Shown: positions 24,506 to 34,218, counted from the stretch's first letter. The stretch is 64,000 nucleotides of DNA from Ardenticatenaceae bacterium (GCA_020634395.1 JACKBU010000001.1:284009-348008); one strand, 5' to 3'. The notes: generated by a model not told the origin, from the letters alone. Numbers and translations: made by a program.

Positions 24506-25810
24506 CTAAATGATATGTCCGCGCTCCAGCCGAATAGCCTCGATTAGCCGCTCTAAACCCTGATCGCGGCGCTGCATATAGCTGACGATTTCGCGCACTT
24601 TGGCGCCTTTGCCTTCGCCTGGCAAGAAATTGTAGTCAAAGCCGAGTTCAAAGCAGAGTGTGCGCAGTTCTTCAAAGTCGAAGTAATCGTTGAGCAGGCG
24701 GCGCAGTTCGCTGGGACGGATGAGGGGGGAAACGGCCGTGTTTTCGTTCTCCGCTTCTTCCGCCACATCACCAAACTGGCGTATCCATTCCGCAAAGATA
24801 GCGCCGTTTACGGACCACCCATTCAAGCCGGGCACGATCAGCCCCAACGAGCGCAGCCGCCGCCGGGCAGCGTTGAGTTCTGTACTGTGGCAGTTGGCGG
24901 GGTCAACGGCCGTGCGCATACCCAGACTATGCAGCAGCAAACGTTCGCACTGGTTCAGACTGCGCCACCACTGATCAAAATACGGCGTCAGCGAAGCCAC
25001 CATTTGCGGCAAAATGGCATTAAAAGTGGGCGGCATGCCATACAGTTTTGTTTCGTACCATTTGGCGGCCGTAGCCTGGATAAAAAACGGCAACGACCCG
25101 GCCAGGGCGTGGATATCCGCCACTTCATTGTCCGAATACATCAGCCCGGACTGCGAAGCAGGCTGGCGAATCAACAAATCCACTTCCGGCAAATCCAGGC
25201 CCGGCAAATAGATGGGGGTAGGGTAGAAAATGTTGTAGAAAGGAGACGTAGGCGGCAGGCCGATGTGCTCGCCCAACTGGTACAAATCCCAGTAGGAAGC
25301 GGTGACACAGGCCAACTCATAATCCAACACACTGGTCATCGCCCGCAGTTCTGTCAGAAAATCCTCTGAAAACGAACCGGTGCGAATATGGTCAAATTCG
25401 TCCAGCAGCAAGATGATGCGGCGATGCGGATGCTGGCACAAAATAGTCTCCACGTCATACAGACTTGTTTCGTCGGGCAGCGTTTGCCAAAGGTTGAGGG
25501 GCCTGGTACCGCTAAGGGATTGGTTGAGCTTTTTCAGGAGGCGATTGTAAAAATCGGCCGGCGTTTTGCAGAAGGACATGTCGATGTAGATCATGACATA
25601 GTCGCGCGGATTGGGAACGTAACGCGACATTACTTCGTGGTTGGACACGTATTGCAGAAAGGAAGTTTTTCCGGCGCGACGAACGCCCAAAACGCTTAGC
25701 GATTGGGCCTGGGTCCCGGCGACGATTTCAAAGAATCGGGCTACCTGATGGGAACGGCCGTAAAAGTCTTCTGGTCGCTTGATAGGATGGCCGACAATAT
25801 AGGTCAACAT
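24506..25810 (-). CDS. AAA/STAND-like ATPase with C-terminal death-like (effector-associated) domain
   Basis: A 434-residue protein. An ATPase opens with FYGRSHQVARFFEIV, Walker A LGVRRAGKTSF (residues 41-51) and Walker B RIILLLDEFDH (131-141). A winged-helix-like part follows (residues 285-350). Residues 367-434 form a separate small helical domain, SELRRLLNDYFDFEELRTLC then FELGFDYNFLPGEGKGAKVR, ending YMQRRDQGLERLI. This last pattern (ELRTLCFxLGxDYxxLPGEGK) is the death-like/effector-associated adaptor type found on bacterial conflict and signalling ATPases. It starts 16 bp after the giant fusion gene, with AAGGGGAG upstream, so the two form an operon. The exact Pfam class of the C-terminal domain is my recollection, not a search. 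Confidence 0.82.
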   Translation of the reverse strand: MLTYIVGHPIKRPEDFYGRSHQVARFFEIVAGTQAQSLSVLGVRRAGKTSFLQYVSNHEVMSRYVPNPRDYVMIYIDMSFCKTPADFYNRLLKKLNQSLSGTRPLNLWQTLPDETSLYDVETILCQHPHRRIILLLDEFDHIRTGSFSEDFLTELRAMTSVLDYELACVTASYWDLYQLGEHIGLPPTSPFYNIFYPTPIYLPGLDLPEVDLLIRQPASQSGLMYSDNEVADIHALAGSLPFFIQATAAKWYETKLYGMPPTFNAILPQMVASLTPYFDQWWRSLNQCERLLLHSLGMRTAVDPANCHSTELNAARRRLRSLGLIVPGLNGWSVNGAIFAEWIRQFGDVAEEAENENTAVSPLIRPSELRRLLNDYFDFEELRTLCFELGFDYNFLPGEGKGAKVREIVSYMQRRDQGLERLIEAIRLERGHII

Positions 25811-25826
25811 GTATTATCTACTCCCC

Positions 25827-28800
25827 TTAATCCAATAATGAGCCTAACGGCCGTTTACTTACAATCCAGCCCCGCAGCAAGTCAAACGAAACCGAGTAGG
25901 TATAATCTTTGCTGATCAGCGTCGGCTGCCAGCCGCCCGGCCGGGGAAGACGCGTCTGCAATTCCCGCTCCACGGGCTGCCGGTTGATCAACCGGCGCTG
26001 CTCTAACTTCTTCAAGACCTGGTTCAACGCCTCATCGGCAAAATCCACATCGCGCAGCCGCGCGGCAATTTCTGGTCGAGAAATCGCTTCTTCTCCCTGG
26101 TCCAAGCGGCCGGCCAATGCTGCCAGCACCAACTGTTCTTCACGCGAGCATTCGTTCCAAAGGTGCAGCAAATGACTGTCATCCTCTTCAATGATGTGAT
26201 CGAACGTTTCCCGCACGTCGGCAATAGAAATCAGCTTACTCCGGTTTCCGGTCAAATTCGTGGCGCTGATCAGACGATGGCAAATGAGCTGGCTAAAATA
26301 CGGATGTCCCCGGGCGGCCAGCCAGATCCGATCAATCGCCAGATCATCATACTGAATCATCGGGGCGACAGGATCACGAATCAGCCGCTCCGTTTCTTCA
26401 CGAGTCAATGACACAATTTCCCGGCTTATGCCCACGTGAAACACAATGCTCCAATAATCTTCCACCAACTGGTTGGTCCCTACCAGGATAAACGTCATGC
26501 GCGTACGATGCTGCATCAGCGAGCGCAAATAAGGCAAAATATCCTGATTTAGCAAACCACGCTCGATACTTACCTGAAGTTGTTCCAACTCATCCATGAT
26601 CAGCACGAGCAGGCCATTTTCTGGCAGACTCGCCTCAACCCCGTCCAGAAAGTCGTCAAAATCCCGGTAGATGGAACCATTACCGGACCAGGACTGCGGC
26701 AGCGCAATATTTATCTGCCGGCGGCTTAAATTACGAACAATCTCGCGGCTCAGGCGATCAAAAAACTCGGTCGTCTCACAGCCAGCCAGGCGCTGCAAAT
26801 CAATGTAAACCGGGAAAATGGGATAATTGGGGTATTCACGAATGTTTTTGCCGCGATGGCCGCCGACGAGCTGGTATAGGGTAGAAGTTTTGCCCATGCG
26901 ACGCTGGCCGTAGAGGATGAGCGTATGCGGTTGGGTTTTACCAATCAGGTTCTCTTCGATCCACTGAAAAACGTCTTCACGGCCCATGTAAAGCGCTTCC
27001 GACGCGGCCGTGAGGGGTTTGCCTACGACGTACGGATTGTCAATGTGGAAGGCCGAGCGCACCTGCGAGTCGAAGTACACTTCTGCCTCTAAAATCTGGC
27101 GGTATTCGTGACCGCGCACATCGTAAAAGGTGGCGCGCAGCAGGATGCGGGCTTCCTTTTCGCGGGGACGCAGCCAGATGGTAAGAGGCACGACCTGCCC
27201 GGAGTTGATGGCGCCTACCTGAATGACGGCCGAATCTTTTTCGGCTTCGTAAGAAGGCGATGGCAGCACGTCAATGGTCACGTTTTCTACGATGTCGGTG
27301 AACCGGGGATTGACCAGTTGGCCTACGAGCTGCGCCCGTCCTCGACTCACGACAATGTGGTTGTTGTCCAGTTTGAACTCTAAGACCGTGGGCACGTCTC
27401 GCTCTTCGGCCGTTATCTCGCCCAGTTCGTGCAAGATCATGCGCGTGGTAGCCGAAATCTGGCGATTGGAGACGGTACGCAGGCGCTCGATTTCGGCTCT
27501 GGAAACCAACACGTTTTCCCGATCGGATGACAGGCGTTGGGCCAGCCAGTCGTACTCTTCGCGGGTCACAGGATGACGGGGCAAAAACTCGATTTTGAAG
27601 ACGTGGAACTCATAATCTTTGAAAACAAAATCACGCTGCGAAAATTGGCGCTGGTAGAGCGGCTTATATTCCCACACAATGCGGTAGTCGCGCGGGCTTT
27701 GCAGGCCTAATTCTTCCTGGAGTTTACGCTGGATGGTGCGGGCAAACGAATCCCGATCGCCCTGGCTGTTATCCATACGGCCGCCGACCAGATTAAACAT
27801 ATCCCAGTTGGCGTTCCACTGGAGCAGGTACTTGCGTTCTTCGCCGCTGCCCACGGTGATAAAGGCAAAAGCACTGCGCGCGCGCAGTGTATTGAGAACT
27901 CGGCTGACTTCTAACGGCCGTTCTATTCCCCTTATCGCCTGCTTTCCGGCAACCAGACCCGAGCACAAGGCCAGCCGTTTCGCCCAGGGATACCAGGGCG
28001 CATTCTCCAACTCCTCAAACTTCAAGGCCGCCATGCTCTGGAAAAAGACAGCAACCGGATAGTGATACCGGAACCGTTCAGGGCTGTAGGTCTTGGCCAT
28101 CTGGCGCAGCGAAAACAAAAAGTAGAATAAATTCTCCGCATACAGCGGAAACTGCGAATAGAGAGTGTCATACCATACGGGCCGATAATCACGCAGATCG
28201 CCAATAAAATCGGCAAAGTCTTTATCCATCGCCTGCCAGAGAACGTCTTCCACCAGCAGGGCAAATTTAAAGCCTGTTTCGGCATCCCACAACCCTTCGT
28301 CAACCATGGACTTGTACAGACGGAACAGGACGTGGGTGCGAAATTCCACTTCCAATTTGGCCAGATCGAAATAAATGTGCCCTGGCCGGGCATCAGAAAA
28401 GTCAATCAGCCAGACGGAAACGTCCGTGTCGCCGGCCTCCACTAAAACGTTGGTTGTATTCAGATCGCCATGCACCACGGGTGAGATTTGCGGGATCGGT
28501 ACGATCATATCTTCACGGCCGATCTCCCACAGCAGGTAGCGCACGTTGGTTACCGGGGAAATAAAATGACCGGACCCCAGGTTAAAACTGTGAGACTGAA
28601 AATCATACGGCCGTTCCGTGATCGCCGCAATATTACGCGCCAGAATAGTCTCCTGAGACTCCACCACCCGGCCGCGCACACAAATCCGCTTCCCCCGGCG
28701 AATCAGTGGATGTGTCAACACGTCCCACTCCGACTCCGAAAAAGCCACCTTAAAGCGCAAAATTGGATGATCTTTGCTCTTTAGAAGCGGTGAAGCCGGA

Positions 28801-30032
28801 TACATGGCTAACAAATCGTCATGGACATACACTACACCATGCGCCGTATCTAATTCTGCCACCTCAAATCCGCAGAGAGTCACCATCGGCTCCTCACCCT
28901 TACGCAGCGCCTCGTTGATAGCCTGGATCTTTGCGTTACCCGGCACAGACGAGAGGGTTGTTAACTCACCGGCAATGATAACCATCTCCGTGCTTTCCTG
29001 GTCGTCATATTCAACTAACCGGGCATCGGCCAGTGTGAGGTGCGGCGGCAGCACCCGCGAATAGAGCGGCGCCCAGTAGCGCAGTTCAATGTCACTGCTG
29101 CCCACATATAACTGCTCCAGGCTGGTCTGCAATTGTTCCAAAAGTGCGTCGATCAACTCTTTTCGCAAGCGATTCTGATCCTGCAAGAATTGGGTGAGCG
29201 TGATGGCATCACGCCGGGAACCCGCCAGAGCATAACAAGCCCCCGCCAGATGCTGCCCGCGCACCATCTTCCCCTGGATCTGCCCCACCCGTTGATTAAG
29301 ACGCGGCTGGATCAGCGCATCTTGTTTCTCCTGAATCAATTCCAGACGATCACCCACATCAATCTTTAAGATGCGCCGCAGTTCATTCGCCGGTTTTACC
29401 CGGTAAATTCGCGAGCCGCTAAAACCCTCATCCATGCGAAAGATTTGTACAACATCGCTGCTGGCGAACAAACGTTTAATGATATACCGCTCTTCAGGAT
29501 TCTCGTTTAGCGCTACCAGATCCGAGTAACTTAGACCCGGTTCAATACGCGGTTTAACCGCATCGCTCGCATACCGATCAAAAATGTCCGGCCAAACGAC
29601 GGGAGAAAAAACATGTTTCTGGATGTGTTCATTCAGGCGTTCCAGCTTGGGCGACTGCTTGGTAAAATGCCAGGCGGCCCCCTCACGCATCAGATACCGC
29701 ATACGGTCATCGATGCTGCTGGTAAACACCACTACCGGCAGTTTGGGCCGTATTTCCCGCACCTGGGTAATGAACATGGTAATTTCTGGCAGAAGGTCAA
29801 AATCAGCATCCACAAAAACCAGGTCAATGTCCTGATCTTGGTGAATTACGCGTAGGGCTTTTTCAAAGGAGCCCGCCACAAAAAAGCGGAACTCTTCCGT
29901 GTGGCTTAGGACTGTACCGGGAAATTGGTCGACCTGGGGATGGGATGATAGCTGGTTGAAATGTCCCCCCACGCACAGCGTTTTGAGCTTCATGACACCA
30001 TGCAGTAGATTGGTTGTCGGATTTGTCGGCAT
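25827..30032 (-). CDS. Receiver / APH-like kinase / Nudix / STAND ATPase fusion, 1401 residues
   Basis: Order of parts. Residues 15-135: receiver-like, Asp at 75 (LVFVDADFD) and Lys 125, but no N-terminal acidic pair. Residues 165-700: aminoglycoside-phosphotransferase-like kinase, with VVHGDLNTTNVLV (521) and WLIDFSDARPG (542) intact; it resembles the domain called TCAD9 in bacterial ternary conflict systems. Residues 705-870: Nudix, box 750-777 reading RKLQEELGL, so one Glu is lost. Residues 880-1000: beta-sandwich. Residues 1010-1290: ATPase with Walker A YGQRRMGKTST and Walker B LLVLIMDELEQ. C-terminus: winged-helix-like. I chose ATG 30032, which has AGGAAG upstream; the frame runs open to 30134 through AT-rich DNA of no coding character. 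The 255 bp to the next gene upstream hold its likely promoter. No function is established; a regulatory or defence switch is inferred. Confidence 0.85.
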   Translation of the reverse strand: MPTNPTTNLLHGVMKLKTLCVGGHFNQLSSHPQVDQFPGTVLSHTEEFRFFVAGSFEKALRVIHQDQDIDLVFVDADFDLLPEITMFITQVREIRPKLPVVVFTSSIDDRMRYLMREGAAWHFTKQSPKLERLNEHIQKHVFSPVVWPDIFDRYASDAVKPRIEPGLSYSDLVALNENPEERYIIKRLFASSDVVQIFRMDEGFSGSRIYRVKPANELRRILKIDVGDRLELIQEKQDALIQPRLNQRVGQIQGKMVRGQHLAGACYALAGSRRDAITLTQFLQDQNRLRKELIDALLEQLQTSLEQLYVGSSDIELRYWAPLYSRVLPPHLTLADARLVEYDDQESTEMVIIAGELTTLSSVPGNAKIQAINEALRKGEEPMVTLCGFEVAELDTAHGVVYVHDDLLAMYPASPLLKSKDHPILRFKVAFSESEWDVLTHPLIRRGKRICVRGRVVESQETILARNIAAITERPYDFQSHSFNLGSGHFISPVTNVRYLLWEIGREDMIVPIPQISPVVHGDLNTTNVLVEAGDTDVSVWLIDFSDARPGHIYFDLAKLEVEFRTHVLFRLYKSMVDEGLWDAETGFKFALLVEDVLWQAMDKDFADFIGDLRDYRPVWYDTLYSQFPLYAENLFYFLFSLRQMAKTYSPERFRYHYPVAVFFQSMAALKFEELENAPWYPWAKRLALCSGLVAGKQAIRGIERPLEVSRVLNTLRARSAFAFITVGSGEERKYLLQWNANWDMFNLVGGRMDNSQGDRDSFARTIQRKLQEELGLQSPRDYRIVWEYKPLYQRQFSQRDFVFKDYEFHVFKIEFLPRHPVTREEYDWLAQRLSSDRENVLVSRAEIERLRTVSNRQISATTRMILHELGEITAEERDVPTVLEFKLDNNHIVVSRGRAQLVGQLVNPRFTDIVENVTIDVLPSPSYEAEKDSAVIQVGAINSGQVVPLTIWLRPREKEARILLRATFYDVRGHEYRQILEAEVYFDSQVRSAFHIDNPYVVGKPLTAASEALYMGREDVFQWIEENLIGKTQPHTLILYGQRRMGKTSTLYQLVGGHRGKNIREYPNYPIFPVYIDLQRLAGCETTEFFDRLSREIVRNLSRRQINIALPQSWSGNGSIYRDFDDFLDGVEASLPENGLLVLIMDELEQLQVSIERGLLNQDILPYLRSLMQHRTRMTFILVGTNQLVEDYWSIVFHVGISREIVSLTREETERLIRDPVAPMIQYDDLAIDRIWLAARGHPYFSQLICHRLISATNLTGNRSKLISIADVRETFDHIIEEDDSHLLHLWNECSREEQLVLAALAGRLDQGEEAISRPEIAARLRDVDFADEALNQVLKKLEQRRLINRQPVERELQTRLPRPGGWQPTLISKDYTYSVSFDLLRGWIVSKRPLGSLLD

Positions 30033-30287
30033 AAGCGCTTCTTCCTGACTAATTCTGGCTATTTGGTTTTTTAGCACTACGGTTAAATAATAGTTGGCGT
30101 CAATGATAACATAACGTATCCACACATTATGCACACGTATGCGAAATTACAAAACATACTGGTATAGGAATTTTGTACCATTTTGCACAAAGTGGGGGGC
30201 AAATATGTTGTTTTGGCGCTTTTTTAGCCGGATAAGCAGACCGACTGAGGAGAAACGCTTAGGCAGCGAAAGGCTATTTCCCGCCTA

Positions 30288-30851
30288 CTACCCACTCTCC
30301 GGACCATAAGAAATCTCGTTTAAGGCATGCAAAATATGGCGAGTGGTAAGCGAGATGGGACGATTGTCTCGCGTCTTTAGCTGGCAAATTTCTTGCGCGG
30401 AAACATAAATGTTTTCTCGTCCCGTGGAAAGCCAGCGGGCAAACGTATACTGCCGGCTGCGATTAAGGGGAAGCCCAGGGAATATATCGACGGCAAACAC
30501 GCAAAAATGATAGTTCTTCAGGAATTTGTCACGGTGCGAATATTGGCGCAAATAGATGTGCTTTAACTCCTCCACGATGTAACAGTCATGAGGACTCTTT
30601 AAGCCCATCTCTTCCTCAATTTCGCGGCATATCGCCCGGATGAATGAGTTGTCATCACCCCGTGTATTGTCGACTTTGCCGCCGATGAGATTAAAGGCTC
30701 CCCACCGTACATTCCATTGCAGAAGATATTTCCGATCTGTTTTCGGGCCTGCAGCAATGAGCGCCAGGGCGCTTCGCTCCACGCTTTGTTCAAGAGAAGT
30801 CAGATTGCTCGTCACCGGTGTTACCAAGTTTGTAGATTGAACCTCGAACAT
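30288..30851 (-). CDS. Nudix hydrolase paralogous to the Nudix domain of the giant fusion
   Basis: A 187-residue protein whose whole length matches residues 715-875 of the adjacent fusion protein: RKYLLQWN, FNLIGGKVDN, GDDNSFIRAICREIEEEMGL, the LSTGREN stretch and RHILHALNEI. Here the Nudix box keeps REIEEEMGL, so catalysis is plausible, unlike in the fusion. Between GG and RE the box is longer than the classical 23 residues. Start is uncertain: ATG 30851 has AGGT upstream, whereas the frame also permits a TTG at 30929. It lies 255 bp upstream of the fusion gene, same strand. Substrate unknown. Confidence 0.78.
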   Translation of the reverse strand: MFEVQSTNLVTPVTSNLTSLEQSVERSALALIAAGPKTDRKYLLQWNVRWGAFNLIGGKVDNTRGDDNSFIRAICREIEEEMGLKSPHDCYIVEELKHIYLRQYSHRDKFLKNYHFCVFAVDIFPGLPLNRSRQYTFARWLSTGRENIYVSAQEICQLKTRDNRPISLTTRHILHALNEISYGPESG

Positions 30852-31043
30852 TCGTACCTGGCCAAATTTGTACAAAATTATTTGATCAAACTTCAAATAA
30901 GCAGCTGACACAAATTGGTTGTCTTGCAATAGTACATGAGAACCAGCAAGCTGGATACCGTACTTTAGTCACTTTTGCGACCGAATCTCGGAAAAAGAAG
31001 CTGGGAAATAAAACTAAAATGGGCAAAAATTCGCCAAAGCGAT

Positions 31044-32180
31044 TCAGATCAGCGCCTGATAGAGTTGCAAAAGGTGAGCGGCTGCTTTTTGCCAGGTAAA
31101 CTGGCGCGCCTGGCGATATCCGGCAGCGACAAGCTGCATGCGGCGGGCAGGATCGGCTAGCAGCTCTTGCATGGCATGGGTCCAGGCTGTCTGATCATGC
31201 GGGGAAAGCTGCACGGCCGTTTCCCCCACCACTTCCGGCAGAGAAGAGGCATTAGACGAAATAACCGGCGTGCCGCACTGCATCGCTTCCAACAGAGGCA
31301 GCCCAAACCCTTCGTACAGACTTGGAAAGAGAAAGAGGGTTGCGCCACTGTACAGCGCCGGCAAATCTTCATCAGCGACGAAACCTAAGAAGCGCACACG
31401 GCCGTTTAACCCCTGTCGCTCTACTTCCGCCATCATGTCATCGTACAACCAGCCCTTACCGCCGGCAATGTACAGGTTATGGGGCCAGCTCGCGGCAACC
31501 GGGGCGAAGGCACGGATAAGCATCTGGTAGTTCTTACGCGGCTGCACAGTGCCCACAGTCAGCAGATAGGGAGCGTCGCCAAGCTGGTAGCGGTTAGAAA
31601 CGGCCGTCAGCCCCTCTTTCTCCGTCACCGGCTGAAACTGCTCATTCACCCCACTGTACAGCACGGTGATCTTGTCTGCCGGTATCCCCCAAATGGCGGT
31701 CAGGTCCTCCTTCGTCGCTGCTGAATCGGCCAGCACGTGGCTCGCGCGCCGGACAGACCAGGGCACGACCCGGTTCAGATACTTCACCAGCACCGCGGGA
31801 TACACCTCCGGGTAATGGACAAAAGAGAGATCATGCACGGTAAGCAGTGTGGGAATGCCACCCGCCACCGGCGGCAGCACAAAATCAGGCGAATGGAACA
31901 AATCTAGCTGCCCTGTTATCCACTGCACCGGCGCGGGAACACGCAGCCGATACCACAGGCGGTACAGCCAGCGCTCGTCTAATGGCGCGGTCTGAAAATG
32001 GATATGGCTGCCGCTTGGCAGTGGATCAGGCACGGCAGGGGGTGCTGTTTGCCGAGCGGCAAACAAGTGATAGGTGGAACGGCCGTCCAGCGCCGTCACG
32101 GCCCGTACCAGCTCCCGCGTATAGCGGCCAATCCCCCCACCCTGCGTTAGCGCCGCGGTGACATCAATTCCAATGCGCAT
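31044..32180 (-). CDS. Glycosyltransferase family 4 protein
   Basis: A 378-residue GT-B enzyme. MRIGIDVTAALTQGGGIGRYTRELV is the N-terminal donor loop region; the C-terminal half has LLTVGTVQPRKNYQMLIRAF, a VRFLGFVADEDLPALYSGA strand-helix and FPSLYEGFGLPLLEAMQCGTPVI with the EGFGLPxxE nucleotide-sugar motif. It adds a sugar to a growing surface glycan at the cytosolic membrane face. Its ATG overlaps the gtrA stop as TGATG, so it belongs to the operon ligase-gtrA-GT4. Confidence 0.93.
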   Translation of the reverse strand: MRIGIDVTAALTQGGGIGRYTRELVRAVTALDGRSTYHLFAARQTAPPAVPDPLPSGSHIHFQTAPLDERWLYRLWYRLRVPAPVQWITGQLDLFHSPDFVLPPVAGGIPTLLTVHDLSFVHYPEVYPAVLVKYLNRVVPWSVRRASHVLADSAATKEDLTAIWGIPADKITVLYSGVNEQFQPVTEKEGLTAVSNRYQLGDAPYLLTVGTVQPRKNYQMLIRAFAPVAASWPHNLYIAGGKGWLYDDMMAEVERQGLNGRVRFLGFVADEDLPALYSGATLFLFPSLYEGFGLPLLEAMQCGTPVISSNASSLPEVVGETAVQLSPHDQTAWTHAMQELLADPARRMQLVAAGYRQARQFTWQKAAAHLLQLYQALI

Positions 32181-32647
32181 CAATCCACGTCGCCATACGT
32201 CCAGAACCGATTGACAAAGAAGTTCCAGAACAACACCACAATCGTGGCAATCATTTTGGCCGGGATGTAGCCAGGAATCGCCAGTGTATTAAAGCCGCCC
32301 AGCAGCGAATCAAATACCGGCTCTAACAGCACCAGAATGGTGTTATTGATGACCAAACCGATGATGCTGACGACTGCAAACTGGCCCAGCTGCGACATGA
32401 TGTTTTTAGAACGCGAATCTGGATAGGTCCAAAAGCGGTTCAACGTAAAATTGCTAATGACGGCTAAGGTGAACGAAATGGTATTGGCGACCACAGTTGC
32501 CAGGCCCGTTGTCTCTTTGAGAAGGGTCAGCGTGCCAAAATCGACCACAAAACCGATGGTCCCCACGACCATGAACTTGAAAAAGCGTTCCGCCTCTTTG
32601 GGCTTGATGCCGAAGTTACTGGCGACCCGCACAAACAATGCGATCAT
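32180..32647 (-). CDS. GtrA-family membrane protein
   Basis: A 155-residue protein with four membrane helices in GtrA arrangement: FFKFMVVGTIGFVVDFGTLTLL, TVVANTISFTLAVISNFTLNRFWTY, QFAVVSIIGLVINNTIL and IPAKMIATIVVLFWNFFVNRFWTY. GtrA-type proteins are thought to flip undecaprenyl- or dolichyl-linked sugars. Seven bases separate it from the upstream ligase gene, and it overlaps the downstream GT4 gene. Confidence 0.92.
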   Translation of the reverse strand: MIALFVRVASNFGIKPKEAERFFKFMVVGTIGFVVDFGTLTLLKETTGLATVVANTISFTLAVISNFTLNRFWTYPDSRSKNIMSQLGQFAVVSIIGLVINNTILVLLEPVFDSLLGGFNTLAIPGYIPAKMIATIVVLFWNFFVNRFWTYGDVD

Positions 32648-32654
32648 GAAATTG

Positions 32655-34169
32655 CTATGCCTCTACAACAGAATTTTGAACTTTTGCACGGCCGTCTGCC
32701 TGCCAACGCAGCACAGCCAGCAACCCAAACATTACGCCCAGGTGAACGTAGATATTATTAACATAAAGTTTGTCAACGAGATGATGCACCGCCAGCGCCA
32801 CCCAAACAGCCAGCAGCCCCAAGGCCAATCCCCGCTCCGCACCCTCTAAAACGTCCAACAGCCGCCAGGTCTGCCACACAACAACCAACCAGAATCCCAG
32901 GTACGCCAGCAAGCCAATCACTCCCACTTCCGCCAGCAAGTTGATGTAATAATTGTGCGCGTGGCCCAGGGCGTCCGGCCAGTTAACGAGGGCGTAAGAC
33001 GCGTAAGCTGGTTCGTAGTTGCCAAAGCCAACACCCCACCACAAGTGCTCTCGCGCCATGTCCAGCGCCGCCTGCCAGTGTGCCAGCCGTTCCAGCACCG
33101 CGTAGTTGGCGTCGTTGATATCGACACCGCGCACATCTCCGAACTGTAAATCCTGCCCAAAGCCCACCAGGCGATCAGTCACGCTGGGCGGAATCAGGTT
33201 CAACTGCAATCCAAGCAGGAAGAGCAGCCCGCCGCCAAGCAGCACGGCCGTTCCCCAGCGGCGGCGGCGCGGCCAGAAAAACAGCAGCACGGCCGTTCCC
33301 GCGGCAAATCCCAGCCACGCACCCCGGCTCCAGGAAAATACCAGCCCCAATCCCGTTATCACGGCTACAGCGCCAATCAACAACAGCGGTCCCCATACGC
33401 GTGGCGCCCGCAGCGAAAATCCGGCCTCGCGCCGCTTTTGCCAGACCGCCGCCAGCCCACCCAAAAAGATACCTCCGGCCAGCAGCACCGATAAATTCAT
33501 AAACCCGCCGTAAGGGTTCGGCTGCTCAAATGTGCCCGCCGCCCGGTAAAAGCGGCCCAAAACCAGGAAATGCTCTGGGCCATCGCCGCGCAAACCAAAC
33601 TGCCAGATGCCGATCACCGCCTGGACCACTCCAGACAGCAGCAGCATGCCCGCCAGCAGCCAGGGAACGTAACGGCCGTATCGCCCGCCACCTAACTCCT
33701 GCGCCAGATCCGTCACCAGCAGCACCAGCAGGCCTATCTCCAACCACTTCGCCAGCTCTCGCAGCCCCACCGTCACCGAAAGCGCTCCTGGCACCGTCAG
33801 AGCCATCAGCAGCAAGAACAGGCCCAACGGCACATTCAGGAAGGTACGCGGCACGACAATACGCCGGCGCGCCAGACCGCGCGCCAGCCAGGCAGCCAGG
33901 GTGAACAGCAGCAGCAGCTGTCCGCTGTCCAGCCCCCAACCGAACAATACGCTCTCCAGGGCGCCAAACGGCCCCAGCAGCAAAACCAACCCCAGGCCCA
34001 CCAGCGGTTGAATGAGGGTTAGCAAGAAAACGGCCGTGCCCCCCACCAGCGCCACACCCCAAACCACCGGCAGGCGCGCCAGCAGCAGGCCAACCGCCAC
34101 AGCGATCAACAAATAAATCACCGCTGGCCAGGTTGCGGAATACCGGTTTTTCAGGGTCAGGGCATGCAT
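32655..34169 (-). CDS. O-antigen ligase / polymerase family membrane protein
   Basis: A 504-residue protein with about twelve membrane helices. The Wzy_C-type signature is the large loop after FSWSRGAWLGFAAGTAVLL, then HLWWGVGFGNYEPAYASY and GHAHNYYINLLAEVGVIGLLAYLGFW (H-x-H-N-x-x-x motif). It joins or polymerises lipid-linked oligosaccharide outside the membrane. Start at ATG 34169 gives MHALTLKNRYS; no Shine-Dalgarno is visible and an ACGGCCGT hairpin lies just upstream. Confidence 0.9.
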   Translation of the reverse strand: MHALTLKNRYSATWPAVIYLLIAVAVGLLLARLPVVWGVALVGGTAVFLLTLIQPLVGLGLVLLLGPFGALESVLFGWGLDSGQLLLLFTLAAWLARGLARRRIVVPRTFLNVPLGLFLLLMALTVPGALSVTVGLRELAKWLEIGLLVLLVTDLAQELGGGRYGRYVPWLLAGMLLLSGVVQAVIGIWQFGLRGDGPEHFLVLGRFYRAAGTFEQPNPYGGFMNLSVLLAGGIFLGGLAAVWQKRREAGFSLRAPRVWGPLLLIGAVAVITGLGLVFSWSRGAWLGFAAGTAVLLFFWPRRRRWGTAVLLGGGLLFLLGLQLNLIPPSVTDRLVGFGQDLQFGDVRGVDINDANYAVLERLAHWQAALDMAREHLWWGVGFGNYEPAYASYALVNWPDALGHAHNYYINLLAEVGVIGLLAYLGFWLVVVWQTWRLLDVLEGAERGLALGLLAVWVALAVHHLVDKLYVNNIYVHLGVMFGLLAVLRWQADGRAKVQNSVVEA

Positions 34170-34182
34170 GGGGAAAAAGGCC

Positions 34183-34218
34183 GAAAACGGCCGTTGGTCT
34201 GGCAAAACCAACGGCCGT
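34183..34218 (-). terminator. Hairpin built from two ACGGCCGT copies, likely terminator of the UXS gene
   Basis: ACGGCCGTTGGT (34187-34198) pairs perfectly with ACCAACGGCCGT (34207-34218). On the minus strand it is followed by TTTT, a short T-run. It lies between the epimerase stop and the ligase start. Confidence 0.6.
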
